Shown here: positions 49,316-61,109 of the stretch, piece by piece
Position numbering within the stretch: the stretch's first letter is position 1
Layout: each line of letters starts with the position of its first letter
Assembly (NCBI GenBank): GCA_018857735.1
Contig: JABMCL010001133.1
Location: 310,001-374,000 of the forward strand
Source: Alviniconcha marisindica
Lineage: Eukaryota; Mollusca; Gastropoda; Provannidae
Reading direction: 5' to 3'
DNA length: 64,000 nt
The notes under the pieces: generated by a model
What the model was told of the DNA's origin: nothing
Database searches by the model: none
Seen by the model: the letters and a program-made list of their open reading frames with translations, nothing else
Made by a program: the position numbers and the translations under genes

Positions 49316-49404
49316 AGTGTTGCTTTACGTCCACTCAAACCGTAGGCTTATTAGGGACGGGAGCCAAGGACGGCCACCTCGACTTTCACACAGCACCTGA
49401 GCTC
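49316..49404 (-). mobile_element. Short relative of the 175-bp element
   Basis: It carries 'gtgttgctttacgtccac', 'cttattagggacggg' and 'ggccacctcgactttcacac' in the order found in the longer elements. The 'cttattagggacgggg' part is also shared with the tRNA-derived SINEs at 38.3 and 46.9 kb, linking the two families. Confidence 0.7.
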
Positions 49405-49569
49405 TGTATGGTAGATGTATCGGTCCTGCGTTTTATTGCCTGTAAATGGTCCCGTCCCTCCTACCTGGTGGTGTTTTCGTTCACTACTAGGTCAGCTTGC
49501 AGTTTTTTGTGTCACTGCATGACTTATTCACAACTACTTAAATCGACGCAGCGGCCATAGGTCAGAATG

Positions 49570-49850
49570 GGAACGCATGCGCGCGCACCCCTTCACGCAA
49601 GCACGCACATGCACGCACGCACGCACACCCACCCACACACACGCGCGCACACGCACGCACGCACGCACACACGCACGCACGCACGCACGCGCGTGCCCCC
49701 CCCCCACAGTTTCCAAAAATAAATTCAGGCACCACCCACCCCACCCCACCCACCCACCACCACCACCTCCTCCTCCTTCTCCTCCTCCCACGCCTCCTCT
49801 GCCCCCACCACCAACACCACCACCACCACCACCACCTCCCTCCTCTGCCA
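49570..49850 (+). repeat. ACGC/CA then CCA/CCT trinucleotide block
   Basis: ACGC units (49577-49690) are followed by CCACC and CCTCCT units (49730-49845). The proline/histidine frames are low-complexity. The region 49850-51500 shows no recognised gene. Confidence 0.88.
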
Positions 49851-51520
49851 CCTCATGTGCAAACCCGAAATCCCCCTACGACACCTGCGCTATCAAGAAG
49901 AACGCAAAACAAATTCTAGAACAAATTCTCCGTCCACAAACCGTCGATCCCCGCAACACCAACAGAGTTTGGGAGGGCTCAGTGCAGTGAAAGGTCCCAG
50001 GAGGGCCCCGTGCGCCCCTCGCCGCGGAAAGGAGACCCGTGGCATGTTTATCCTCGGCTTTACCTAATCCCGGGGGGGCAAAGTTGGGGCTAAGACGGTG
50101 ACACGTTCGAGATAGCTTTCTGCAAATATGCACGCGAGTTTGCCCCGGCATTCCCGCTGTTGCCTCTTCTTCTTCTTCTTCTCTCGTTCTCCTGTCCGAA
50201 TCAGGTGCCTTGTCCTGGAAACAGAAGCAGAAGAAGAAAAGAAAAAAAGTGACCAAAAAGGAAGTAATTGTCCAAGGCCAAATGAGGTGGGGGGGAGAAT
50301 AACCCAGTCAGGGCGAGAAAAAAAAGTAAAACAGAGAGGGAGAGAGAGGGAGAGTTGCTTTTTTACGCCCAGTCGGTTATATCAGGGCGACAAAAAAGAA
50401 AAGAGAAAAAAAGAGAGAGACAGAGAGAGAGAGAGAGCTCGGTTGTAGATTAACCTGATTCTTGAGTCGGAAGGTAGCGGAAGTCGCCGGACATGTTTTC
50501 ATTTCTCTGCCAAGAAAAAAATAAAAACAAGTCTTTTACAGAACAGATAAATCCTGAAGTAGCCTATAAATCACTTGCTTCCATTCGGCTCATGTCTTCA
50601 CCCCCACCCCTTTTTAGTTATAGTTACGTGAAGAACCTTATACGATAATTAAAAAAATGCAAATAGGTCAATTGATCCCCACCCCACCCCACCCGTTTAA
50701 AAAAAGAAAAAGAAATTAATTTTATATTGTTTCTGCCTTTTTCGCGGGATTTTGTTTGTCGGATCGATTCTGGGCAGTTAGTATAATTATATTTGTAACA
50801 GTTCAAGTTTAGGGTTTTGCCCTTAGGTTTAATTACCATCAAATGCGATCAGGTCAGCTTGATCGAGAGTCAAACATGTGATCTGAATTCGGGCGTCATC
50901 GGCGTGAAATACCCAGCTGATTTTGGTTTTCTTGTTTGTGGTTAAGAAGAAAAAGAAGAAAAAAAAGAAACGAAGGAAGGAAGGACACGACAATAGAAAG
51001 AATGAACCATGCAGTATTAATCACCAACTAGCTTTCTTGCTCATGATGTTTTGCTTTTCTGCACACTTCAGACTAACCAGGCGAATGTTCAAAACATCAT
51101 TTTTTTTAAAACAAGTACACAGGTCATCTACGCACAACGCAAACCCTGATGTATGAAGAAACGAACAAATTAAGTGCTTTCAAAGTATTCTCGGTTTGTT
51201 TGTTTGTATCTCTTCTTTTTTAAGCGCTGTGAACGTTCTGTGAATGTGGCCCCCCCTTTTTTTTTTGTCGTTTGTTTTGTTTTTGCGATCTCTGTAAATC
51301 TGCTTCACAGCGCGTTAAATATGGAATGAAGTATCACCGCCCTCTCAGCGCCATATACTTAGCTCAATCAATCAATCAATCAATCAACAATCAATCAATC
51401 AATCAATCAGTCTTTATTGCCGCGTGTCGAGTAAAATATGCATTCGCATGGAATGAAGCATGATGTTGAGAGCATTCATAACCGTACACATATTCGCAAT
51501 AACATTAACAGGTTAAATAC

Positions 51521-51679
<159 letters not shown>

Positions 51680-51967
51680 TAATCGTTGTGTGAACTGTGT
51701 TTTTACCTACGTTCAGTTGTAAAGAAGAATACCCCGAGGAAGGCAGTAGCCGAAAATTTGGGAACTTTATGTTAATTTGTTTTCTTTGATTTTTATCACT
51801 TTATATATAATGTATAATGATCCGCGCGACAGAACTCAAAATACTCATGAATTTAACGCGCAGTCACAGTAACCACTTCGTATTTCATTTAAATAAGAGA
51901 TTCAAATACCGGGCCATTACGTAAAGGCGAAGAGGAACATGGACAACATGACTGAACTGAGAAAAAA

Positions 51968-52184
51968 TAACAAGGACTGTTTGTAGGCAGAGAAGATGCT
52001 TCGAACATAATCGTATACAATGGCTGTTTGACGCTTTTCTTTCATCCCCCATCTTTTCTTTCTTTCTTTACCCTCATAACAAGGACTGTTTGTAGGCAGA
52101 GAAGATGCTTCGAACATAATCGTATACAATGGCTGTTTGACGCTTTTCTTTCATCCCCCATCTTTTCTTTCTTTCTTTACCCTC
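51968..52184 (+). repeat. 109-bp recent tandem duplication
   Basis: 'aacaaggactgtttgtaggc', 'agagaagatgcttcgaacat', 'aatcgtatacaatggctgtt' and the following pyrimidine tract occur twice, 109 bases apart, and appear identical. Confidence 0.93.
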
Positions 52185-52442
52185 TCCCTAACAAAAATGT
52201 TGACCATCGCCAGTTTGTCAACGGTGACAAATCTGCATTAACGATTTAAACAGATGAACATGTTTTGAGTCGTTATGGTTAGGAACTGCGCATACTTTGA
52301 TACTGAGGAGACTCTGGTCTGTAGACCTTTTAGTTAGTTGGTGGTTTGAATCCACACAGCCACATAGGGTTATATCAGGGCTATATTCTGTAGAACGGGA
52401 CGTTCATATCCAAGAACTATAAAATAAAACAAAATTAAAAAA

Positions 52443-53560
52443 CCTGTACATACATGCTTTATGTTTAGAACTTCCTGTGCAGATTTATGTTTGGGATCCA
52501 GCATGCTTTGTGTTTGGGGCCTTGCTTGCTTTATGTTTAGGACCTGTGCATGTTGTTTGTTTAGTTTAGTTTTTTTGCGTGGGGCTTGTTCATGGTTTAT
52601 ACTTGTGATCCACCACGCTTTATTGTTGCCTGCGCATACTTTGCACTTGGGTCCCGTGCGTGCTTTGTGTTGAAAACCTGTATACACACTGTATGGTTGG
52701 GACTTGTGCTTGCTTGAAGATTTGGGACCAGTGCTTGCTTCATGGTTGGGACGCCCTGTGCATTCTTTATGTTCAAGACCTGTACATACTATGGTTGGAA
52801 GCTGTGCTTGCTTCAGGGTTTGGGACCTGTGCTTGCTTCACGATTTGGGACCTGTGCTTGCTTCACGATTTGGGACCTGTGCTTGCTTCATGGTTGGGAC
52901 CCCATGTGCATACTTTATTACGCTTAGGACCAGTGCATGCTTTATACGGTTGGGACTCCCTTTGCTTTGCTTCAAGATTTAAGACCTGTGCTTGCTTCAT
53001 GGTTGAGACCCCCTGTGCATGCTATATGTTCAAGACCCGTACATACTGTATGGTTGGGACCCCATGTGCTTGTTTCAAGAGTTAGGACCTGTGCTTGCTT
53101 CATAGTTGGGTAGGTAGGTAGTGTTGCTTAATGTCCTCAGATGTCTAGCTTCCATATTAGGGACAAGCTGTGACCAATGCCGAAGCATGGTTCAATATAG
53201 CTTTACGTCCACGGAAACCAGAAGGCTCGTTAGGACGGACAGCCCAGAACGGCCACCTCGACTCTCACACAGCTCCTGAACTATGCATAGTTGGGACCCA
53301 CCGTGCTTGCTTTAAGGTCAGGACCTGTGCATGCTGTATGGTTGGGACCCCCCATGCTTGCTTTATGTTCAAGATCTGTGCATGCCTTATGGTTGGGACC
53401 CCCCTGCGCTTGCTTTATTGCGGTTAGGACCTGTGCACGCTTTATGGTTATGGCCTGTGCATGCGATAAATACTTAGGACATGTGCATCCTTCGCTGCGG
53501 TCAGGACCTTTGAACGCACGATGGCAGGGACGTCGGCGTACTTTATGGCTAGTTCATGTG
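52443..53560 (+). repeat. ~30-38 bp degenerate minisatellite, interrupted by a SINE
   Basis: Units read 'gcttgctttatggttgggac' and 'ccctgtgcatg', with variants (tttaggacctgtgcat, ttcaagacctgtacat, cacgatttgggacctgtg). A 175-bp SINE with target-site duplication splits the array at 53111-53285. Open frames rich in C-A-C-F and W-D-L-C-L-L words are translations of the repeat, not genes. Confidence 0.9.
53111..53285 (-). mobile_element. 175-bp SINE-like element inserted in a minisatellite, with TSD
   Basis: The element is flanked by a perfect CATAGTTGGG direct repeat (53101-53110, 53286-53295), which sets its exact limits. Read on the minus strand it starts CATAGTTCAGGAGCTGTG and ends GCAACACTACCTACCTA. 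The TACC repeat is like a SINE tail. Copies at 16450-16614 and 32145-32318 are highly similar. No clear tRNA A/B boxes were seen in the head. Confidence 0.9.
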
Positions 53561-54127
53561 CGTGCTTCAGATCTTCGCATATGCCATCAATTTGGCCGAG
53601 CAGGTCTAGGATGACTGCTAAAGACCGAGTCCCGTTCTGTCACGGTGTCACACGGCAAGGCGGGACGTTTCTGGGCATAAGGCTCCCCGGCTAATGACCT
53701 GTCTGTCTGTGGCTGTGGCGGGTCCGGGGTGCACCGGCTGACACACGGGATGGTTCGTGGAGGGACTGGCACTGACGCGCAGGGGTCAGGGGTGCCACGA
53801 CTCGGACCGAACTTTCGCTGGCCGTGATCCGACATTTTTTTTGCCTGTGTAGGGAATGAAGCGCATGACGTTCTGTTGATTAATTGGCCTCTGAGTGTTG
53901 GCCCGTGAGCTGGAACGTGTTGGTATGCGTGTCTTTTTGACGTCGCGTAGATATAAACGTTCATTATTTGCCCTTCGTGTCTACTGTGTGGGATTTGGAG
54001 TTTTTTTTTGCTTTCGGCCTCCGTTCGCGTGGGTCTGAGAGAGATAGGCTGCACATCCAAAAACAATTACTCCCCCCCCCACACACCCTTTCTCCCACCC
54101 CAACCTACTTACTGACTTATTGTCTGT

Positions 54128-54128
<1 letters not shown>

Positions 54129-54177
<49 letters not shown>

Positions 54178-54229
54178 GAGAGATGGGGTGAGGGGGGACT
54201 CATAGTGTGAGGGGGGGGGGGGGGGGGGC
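54129..54229 (+). repeat. GA tract and poly-G run 200 bp before the acceptor array
   Basis: GA at 54129-54172, then G-rich text with poly-G at 54211-54228. The GC-rich unique stretch 53580-53960 before it has no recognised product. Confidence 0.9.
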
Positions 54230-54423
54230 AGGCAATGATTTACTTCGAGAACCTCATAATTATTTATATTTGTTGTTGTTGTTGATTTTTTACCTTAAGA
54301 TGAAACACTTAGAGTCAGTTTGCATGTTAATTACCACAGGGGCTATATAGCCAAATATACATACCACTCAAAAAATACCTTTTGTAGAGAAAAGTAAGGC
54401 ATCATTTAGTTTGTATCATGTAC

Positions 54424-55278
54424 GAGTTCATAGACAGGTAGGAACCGGTCTTGGCTGTATTTGTCAAGGTGATTTGATTACCTGTCTTCATTTTCAGGCG
54501 GTCAGTAAATTTTAGGTTGTAGGAGTTATGTAAGGTGGGAACCGGTCTTGGCAGTATTTGTCATGGTGATTTGATTACCTGTCTTCATTTTCAGGCGGTC
54601 AGTAAATTTTAGGTTGTAGGAGTTATGTAAGGTAGGAACCGGTCTTGCTGTATTTGTCAAGGTGATTTGATTACCTGTCTTCATTTTCAGGCGGTCAGTA
54701 AATTTGAGGTTGTAGGAGTTGTAGACAGGTAGGAACCGGTCCTGGCTGTATTTGTCAAGGTGATTTGATTACCTGTCTTCATTTTCAGGCGGTCAGTAAA
54801 TTTTAGGTTGTAGGAGTTCTAGACAGGTAGGAACCGGTCCTGGCTGTATTTGTCATGGTGATTTGATTACCTGTCTTCATTTTCAGGCGGTCTGTAAATT
54901 TTTAGGTTGTAGGAGTTCTAGACAGGTAGGAACCGGTCTTGGCTGTATTTGTCATGGTGATTTGATTACCTGTCTTCATTTTCAGGCGGTCAGTAATATT
55001 TTGGTTGTAGGAGTTATATAGGGTAGGAACCGGTCTTGGCAGTATTTGTCAAGGTGATTTGATTACCTGTCTTAATTTTCAGGCGGTCAGTAAATTTTAG
55101 GTTGTAGGAGTTGTAGACAGGTAGGAACCGGTCTTGGTTGTATTTGTCAAGGTGATTTGATTACCTGTCTTAATTTCAGGCGGTCAGTAGATTTTAGGTT
55201 GTAGGAGTTCTAGATAGGTAGGAACCGGTCTCGGCTGTATTTGTCAAGGTGATTTGATTACCTGTCTTCATTTTTCAG
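54424..55278 (+). repeat. ~97-bp tandem array carrying repeated exon 5 splice acceptors
   Basis: About nine units with a period of 96-99 bases end exactly at the TMEM135 exon 5 acceptor. Each has 'gtaggaaccggtcttggc', 'gtgatttgattacctgtctt', a T-rich tract and CAG/GCGGTC. CAG ends fall at 54497, 54594, 54690, 54788, 54886, 54985, 55082 and 55179, with the true one at 55278. Downstream of each lies a donor-like ACAG/GTAGGA or AAG/GTAGGA (or a variant). The units are over 90 percent alike by eye. The segment after CAG/GCG resembles the first bases of exon 5 only loosely (GCGGTC versus GCGATC). Confidence 0.95.
54887..54925 (+). other. Candidate in-frame 39-nt pseudo-exon in the splice-acceptor array
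   Basis: In this unit an extra T (TTTTTAGG instead of TTTTAGG) removes the early TAG seen in sister units. From the decoy acceptor (CAG ends at 54886) to the donor-like ACAG/GTAGGA at 54926 there are 39 nt. They read in exon 4 phase as A-V-C-K-F-L-G-C-R-S-S-R-Q with no stop. Inclusion would insert 13 residues between L133 and A134 of TMEM135. The geometry is visible in the sequence; use by the spliceosome is inference. Confidence 0.3.
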
Positions 55279-55344
55279 GCGATCGAAACGTGTTTTCGAA
55301 TGCTGATAAACAGAGGTATCGTTCGGCCTATCAAGAATGGCGAG
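55279..55344 (+). CDS. TMEM135: TMEM135 exon 5 (residues 134-155)
   Basis: The acceptor 'cttcatttttcag' ends at 55278 and the donor GTAAGT starts at 55345. The 66 nt encode AIETCFRMLINRG followed by IVRPIKNGE. This aligns with human '[22 protein letters not shown]'; the A-x-E-T-x-F-R-M core is identical. It begins and ends in phase 0. The acceptor is the last member of a tandem array of near-identical acceptor copies just upstream. The next exon, expected to start with a hydrophobic V-L-L-F-type segment, was not found in the remaining 8.6 kb. Confidence 0.92.
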
Positions 55345-57316
55345 GTAAGTGTCTTTCGTTTTCTGCAAAGCGATACAGCGTGTACTGTTTTTCTGTAGGA
55401 CTACTAGATGGTTGATTGTAACAAGTGAAAAGTTTGTCTGCCTGGAAAATTTGAAATCATTTCATTTTACGCATACATTCTAAGACACGTGTTCTTGGTT
55501 GAGAATGTTAGTTTGGTCATTAAAATTATTATTGTGTTTTTGTGTTGTTGTTTTGGGGTTTTTTTTGTTTGTTTTTTGGATTGATTGATTGATGAGTTAA
55601 CTGTCTATTGTCTTTTTTGATGCATGGATGTAAAAGCCAAAACGAAAACAAAAACAACAACAAAAGCAAACAAAAACAACAACAAAAGCAAACAAAAACA
55701 GAAAAAGCAGAAAAGCAAACAAACAAACAAGAAAGAAACAAACAAACAAAACGAAAACAAAAAACTAAACTTTTTAGTTGACCGTGTGATTCTTGGCATC
55801 AGGTTTCCAAACCAGCCGACGGTTGCGCACGCACACGCACACGCACGCACGCACGCACGCACAGCAATACAACAACACAAAGAAATTAACACTACCAACG
55901 TGTCCATCAGATAACAACCTACTAACAAGTGAAATGTAGGTGTGTTTTTTCCAATTGTACGTACAGTAATTAACAATAACAATGCTCATCCCAGCGGGAA
56001 ATTAAAGCTGTCGTTCGATCGCAAAACGAAGAACATATCTCAATAATTCTAAGTCATTAAACACACGCACATACACACTCTTATGCCCCCTTTCTCTCAG
56101 TCTGCATACACTAATAGCAAACGCAAAATTTCATGGAATAATGCTTTCTCTGTCAAACCAAAACATAAAAACTCTCAAATAAAAATCATTAGGTTCACAC
56201 ATCCCCAACCCTCCCTTAGAAAGCTGTCATCCTCAACAGACGTCTTGATGCATGCCCACACTCAGTTAATGACTGGAATAATTTTCATTAAAAACTGACA
56301 GAGCCGAGGTTAAAAACGAGACTTTATAACGGTTTGTATTTGTTCTCGGAAGTAAAATTTTTCCACTCCTGTTGCTACGTCTGCTGTCAAAGTAGTGTCT
56401 CATTGGGTTGTAGGGTCGTTTAATATTTGCATAGTTTTCTGTACAGTCTCTTTTCGTGTAAAGTCTTAAAACTGTCCAGTGGCTTTCCCACAACATAACC
56501 TGCTTTTTTTTTTTACAATCTTTTCCAACCTCCCTCCATCTAATTATATGCAAGCCTTCGAACACCCCTCAGCCCCATTGCTGAAACAATCCAACAAATT
56601 TCCACGGTTCACCAAAGGCAAAGACGCATTTGTAGAGACATTGACTTGAGCTTGGTTCGTCTGTTGCTTGTGATGAAAGAGAAACAAACGATTTGTAGGT
56701 GGACAAGACAAGTTTACTGTATTTCTTGAGAAAGGACGCACGGCTCGCTGTCCTTGTTAGAAGACTAGGAACCGGAGCGACAAAGAGCAGAAAGGACTGC
56801 GTGTTTCACTTGAAGGAGTGATTTGTTTTTTACGCGTCTTGGACCATAATTATTTCTGACAGCTAGCTACCTCCGTCTCGCATCACAGCCCGGTACGGGG
56901 AGTGGCACTGGATTTGATGCTTATTTTATGGGAACCACTTCCGTTGTCCCGGTTTGATATACTCTGTGTGTGTGGATGGAGGGGGGGGGGGGGGGGGAGA
57001 CAGAGAGATGGTGGAGTCACAATGCTGCCCTTTTTGTTTCTCTCTGTGTGTGTGTGTGTGTGAGAGAGAGACACTGACACTGACACATGGTTTATTGTGA
57101 AGACCACCGACCCATACAAATAAAAAGGGGGGGGGGATATTTAAAAAAAAACAAAAAAAAAACCCCCACATTCATAGCGTCAACAGTTCATAACATATCA
57201 TATCAACAAGAGCAAAATTTGAGTAGCACATACCAGGTTGTACTCATTTGCTTACGTAATTTTTTCTTCTCTGAAATTTAAAGCATAAAAGACATACATG
57301 ACTACTTTTCTGGAAA

Positions 57317-57474
57317 CTAGTGCGGATGGAGCCTCCAGCAGAACTTGAGAGTAGGCAGTGCTTCCTGGGCCATGAATTCTGCTATGTGTTTATGTCTAAT
57401 TGAAGAATACAGTGGACAATGAAATAGGAAGTGCGTTTCGTCTTTGAGAATGCCTGGACAGAAAGCACAGTCTT

Positions 57475-57475
<1 letters not shown>
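57317..57475 (-). pseudogene. 3'-end remnant of a non-LTR retrotransposon ORF
   Basis: On the minus strand the frame ends DCAFCPGILKDETHFLFHCP, then LYSSIRHKHIAEFMAQEALP, TLKFCWRLHPH and stop. The C-x2-C-x8-H-x4-C knuckle with the phrase ETHFLFHCPLY is characteristic of the C-terminus of the reverse-transcriptase polyprotein in many non-LTR elements (Jockey, I and RTE-like families). Only this tail remains. Upstream on the minus strand it is replaced by a TG/GA/G microsatellite (57476-57571). It is therefore a 5'-truncated, dead copy inside TMEM135 intron 5. Confidence 0.75.
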
Positions 57476-57550
<75 letters not shown>

Positions 57551-57769
57551 GGGGGGGGGGGGGGGGGGGGGCACAAAAACAACGGATTTATGTGACACGA
57601 ACGTATGTGTTGGTGCGCCGGCCCGCGTGTGTGATTATGTGAATGATTTCAGTGTCGCACCGTCAGATATTAAATCAAGGGATTTATAAGACACATATGT
57701 GTGCGTGCGTGTGTGGTGTGTGTGTGCGTGTGTGTGTGCGTTTGTGTGTGTGCGCGCGTGCGTGCGTTC

Positions 57770-57860
<91 letters not shown>
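57476..57860 (+). repeat. TG-GA-G (57476-57571) and TG-GA (57697-57860) tracts
   Basis: Two compound tracts 130 bases apart with the same TG-to-GA order. The first truncates the retrotransposon remnant. After the second, 'cacattgacagattaaacca' is repeated in tandem (57875-57918). Confidence 0.93.
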
Positions 57861-57863
<3 letters not shown>

Positions 57864-58881
57864 CACTTTCAGTCACATTGACAGATTAAACCAAGGACAC
57901 ATTGACAGATTAAACCAAGGAACGTGTTGGACGCATTGACACATTATTGATTTACAAGATGCAGGGTGGGTGTGTGTGTTTGAGGGGGGGCGGGGTCAGG
58001 TTTGTTTTGTTTTAACGGTGTGTGTGTGTGGGGGGGGGGGGGTGGGGGGGGAATAGTCGGATTCCGTTCTGTTATTAGTAAGAACTGCTGAATTGCTTGG
58101 TTGGTGGGGGGAGGGGCTTACAGAGGGAGATTGAAGTCGCTGAATTTCAAAACACTACATGCCACATGGAGAACTCCCAGAATAACAATTTTGCCTAAAA
58201 ACCGAAGTTTGAAGTGGTGGCAGATTGATTGGGTATAAAAAGAATATTTCAAAAAAAGATCCCGTTTCTGAACGGAGACTTTCTCAACAACAAAAAAGTC
58301 ATGTTTAAAAAACAAAAACAATCTCCTTTTTTCCCCCACCTGCTCCTCCAATTGCTGGTGTTACCTGGCAGATTTATTGTGGACAGGCTTAAGAGGGAAA
58401 ATTAGTTTTCCAGAGTGGGAGGGTTTTTTACCCCCCCCCCCCCCCCCCCCCCCCCCCATGCCCATCCCGAGTTTTGGCAGGTATATATATACTTTGCGGC
58501 CGTGCACATGCGCTCCATCCTGGTTTCTGATGTGTTGACACGCGAATTCCCCCCCCCCCCCTCCCCCTTTCCCCGTTTTTTACCCTCTGCCGGCGCAATT
58601 AATGTTACGTCAAGTAGTCAGTGTCAGCAGATTTAGTTTGTTTATCTTCACCCACGTCGAATTGCGTTGGATAGTTTGTGTGTGTGAGTGGTTGTTGTTA
58701 GGGGTTGGGGGTTGGGTGGGGCGGATGGTGAATGGTTCTGGTGCGTGGGGCTTAGTTATTGCTATAGGCGGTGTTGCTGAGTTACTGTTATGTAGTTTGT
58801 ACTTTTTAATCATTATACATATTTTATTTTAGTGGAAAAATATTAAATATTAATTTTCACTTAGCGTCAATGTTTCATTCG

Positions 58882-59256
<375 letters not shown>

Positions 59257-59711
59257 GAGGGCTATACTAACGGACTAAAGTAGTATGCGATAGTTCTAAC
59301 TTTAACTGACTTTAATTGTTTGAAAGGTTACTTACAAACTTGATTTCATTCAAGGATGTAATTACTAATGCATCAGTAGTATTTATGTATTGGCTAACGA
59401 ATGTGTGTGTAAATGTTATTCTCTCTTTATAGCCCCCATGGGTAAAAACTAAACCAAAAAAATACCATGAAACCTAACTCACAGAGTAATCCGTGAATGC
59501 AGTCAACGCGAGACGTGAAAAAAAGAAAGGATTTTCGAGTCGCGACCGAACCGTAACCAAAACGCTATGCCTCTGTCTCCTTACTTCTCCTTCTCCTTCC
59601 TAGCCCCCCCCCCCCACCCCCGCAACACACATACTTAGCCCCCCCCCCCTCCCCCCCCTCCCCCCATCTCTCTCTCTTGTTATATATTTTTTATAATTAT
59701 TACTCATCCAA

Positions 59712-59822
59712 TAGTGGCTTAGCAAGGACTAGCTGTTAGACAGGTTTTTGACTGAACCTAAACTACAGTCCTTGAAAAATAAAGTTTTTGAGTTCGAGTT
59801 CTCTCTGTCTCTCTGTCTGTTT
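59712..59822 (+). repeat. Dispersed element with built-in CT tail (reference copy)
   Basis: It reads 'cttagcaaggactagctgtt', 'agacaggtttttgactgaac', 'ctaaactacagtccttg', 'aaaaataaagtttttgag', 'ttcgagttctctctgtctc'. The same words recur inverted at 5203-5290 and 5364-5462. In part they recur at 45915-45952 (same strand) and five times at 62489-62843 (inverted). Each copy abuts a CT/GA tract at the same edge, as with a SINE tail. Confidence 0.8.
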
Positions 59823-60176
59823 CTGTCTCTGTCTCTCTTTCTCTCTGTCTCTGTCTGTCTGTCTGCCTGTCTCTCTCTTGAAAATCAAGTGTTGGTCTAC
59901 CCACCACATTATACGTTTTGTCATTTTGAGCGTCTTGTATAAGTTCAGTTGTTTGGCGCTCCCAAAACTATTCTGTTATTAACTGTTGGCTTGCTTTCAT
60001 TAAATATTTGTTTACCCCCCCCCCCCCCCCCATCCCCCAAGTATATAACAAATTTAAAAAGAAGAAGAAAAAGAAGAAAAGAAGAAGAAGAAGAAAAGAA
60101 AGAAAAAGGACGTCCTTTGCTCAACGCGACTGTCAAACACGTCATCACACGACGAAGACAAACAAACTTCTTACCC

Positions 60177-60390
60177 TGACGTCATTGCCCGCCAGGCGGC
60201 TGGCACCGAGTCCACAGAGAGAATTAAGTCTCTGGCAGATACCGTATCGATCCGTCTGTACGCACACGCGGAGGGGCTGGTCTTCAGGAGGCGGCGACGT
60301 GTACGGCGCTGCTGGTATACTCCTCCCACGTGACGGCATATGGTGCATATACCCCTCCCATCTGATGGCTGTGTCTGCCAATCACAGTCC
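60177..60390. promoter_or_regulatory. GC-rich stretch with CRE, E-box and CCAAT words
   Basis: A perfect TGACGTCA (60177-60184), CACGTG (near 60328) and CCAAT (near 60379) lie in ~200 bases of repeat-free, CpG-containing sequence within TMEM135 intron 5. This is word matching only; no expression or conservation evidence is available. Confidence 0.15.
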
Positions 60391-60938
60391 GCCATGGACT
60401 TGTTTATCGCTCTGTGTCCTTTCTCCTCTCCCCTACCCCCTCTCCCATCCACCCCTCCCCACCCTTCTGTTTTTGCTGAGGATGGGGACTGAGTAATTCC
60501 GCTGGCTGCTAATTTTTATGTGTATATTTATGTACACGGTTTCTGATTTTCATTTAAGGGTCTGGTTTTCGTTTCAGTTTTTGGTGTAGCGTAAGAGCAC
60601 AGATGCTGAGGTCGGATCAGATGACGGCGTATTAGATTCAAGGGAGATGGAAATATCATCCATTAAATATTTTTGACAGGGTGAAGGGTCTGACCGACTG
60701 TGCAAGCATTTTAGCAACAAGCGAAGATGAAAACCGTAATAGTTACAATCCTTCCCCGCCCAGCGAAGGAAAACTAATCAACGCCCACCTGGATGCCAGT
60801 GGACACACCCAGGTCAGTGGTGGTGGTTTATGACGTCAGTGAGAATCAAGTTTTTGCTGGCAGTTGAGCTACCAAGCGCGTTTCTGTGGCACAGTGTAGT
60901 TTGTCCCTCATCTGCCGTGAACAAAAGTATGGTTTTGT

Positions 60939-60939
<1 letters not shown>

Positions 60940-60993
<54 letters not shown>

Positions 60994-61046
60994 TGTGTGT
61001 GTGTGTTGGTGGTTGTGTTGGTGGTGGTGGTGGGGTGAGGCTATTT

Positions 61047-61103
<57 letters not shown>
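60940..61103 (+). repeat. TG tract and TA tract
   Basis: TG at 60940-61005 with GTGGTG units to 61035, then TA at 61050-61103. The stretch 61110-61975 has no recognised gene. Confidence 0.94.

Positions 61104-61109
<6 letters not shown>

Noticed and set aside
54424..55278. CRISPR or tandem coding repeat
   Set aside because: The whole ~97-bp unit is repeated with no variable spacers, and frames contain stops in most units; the splice-site interpretation fits better.
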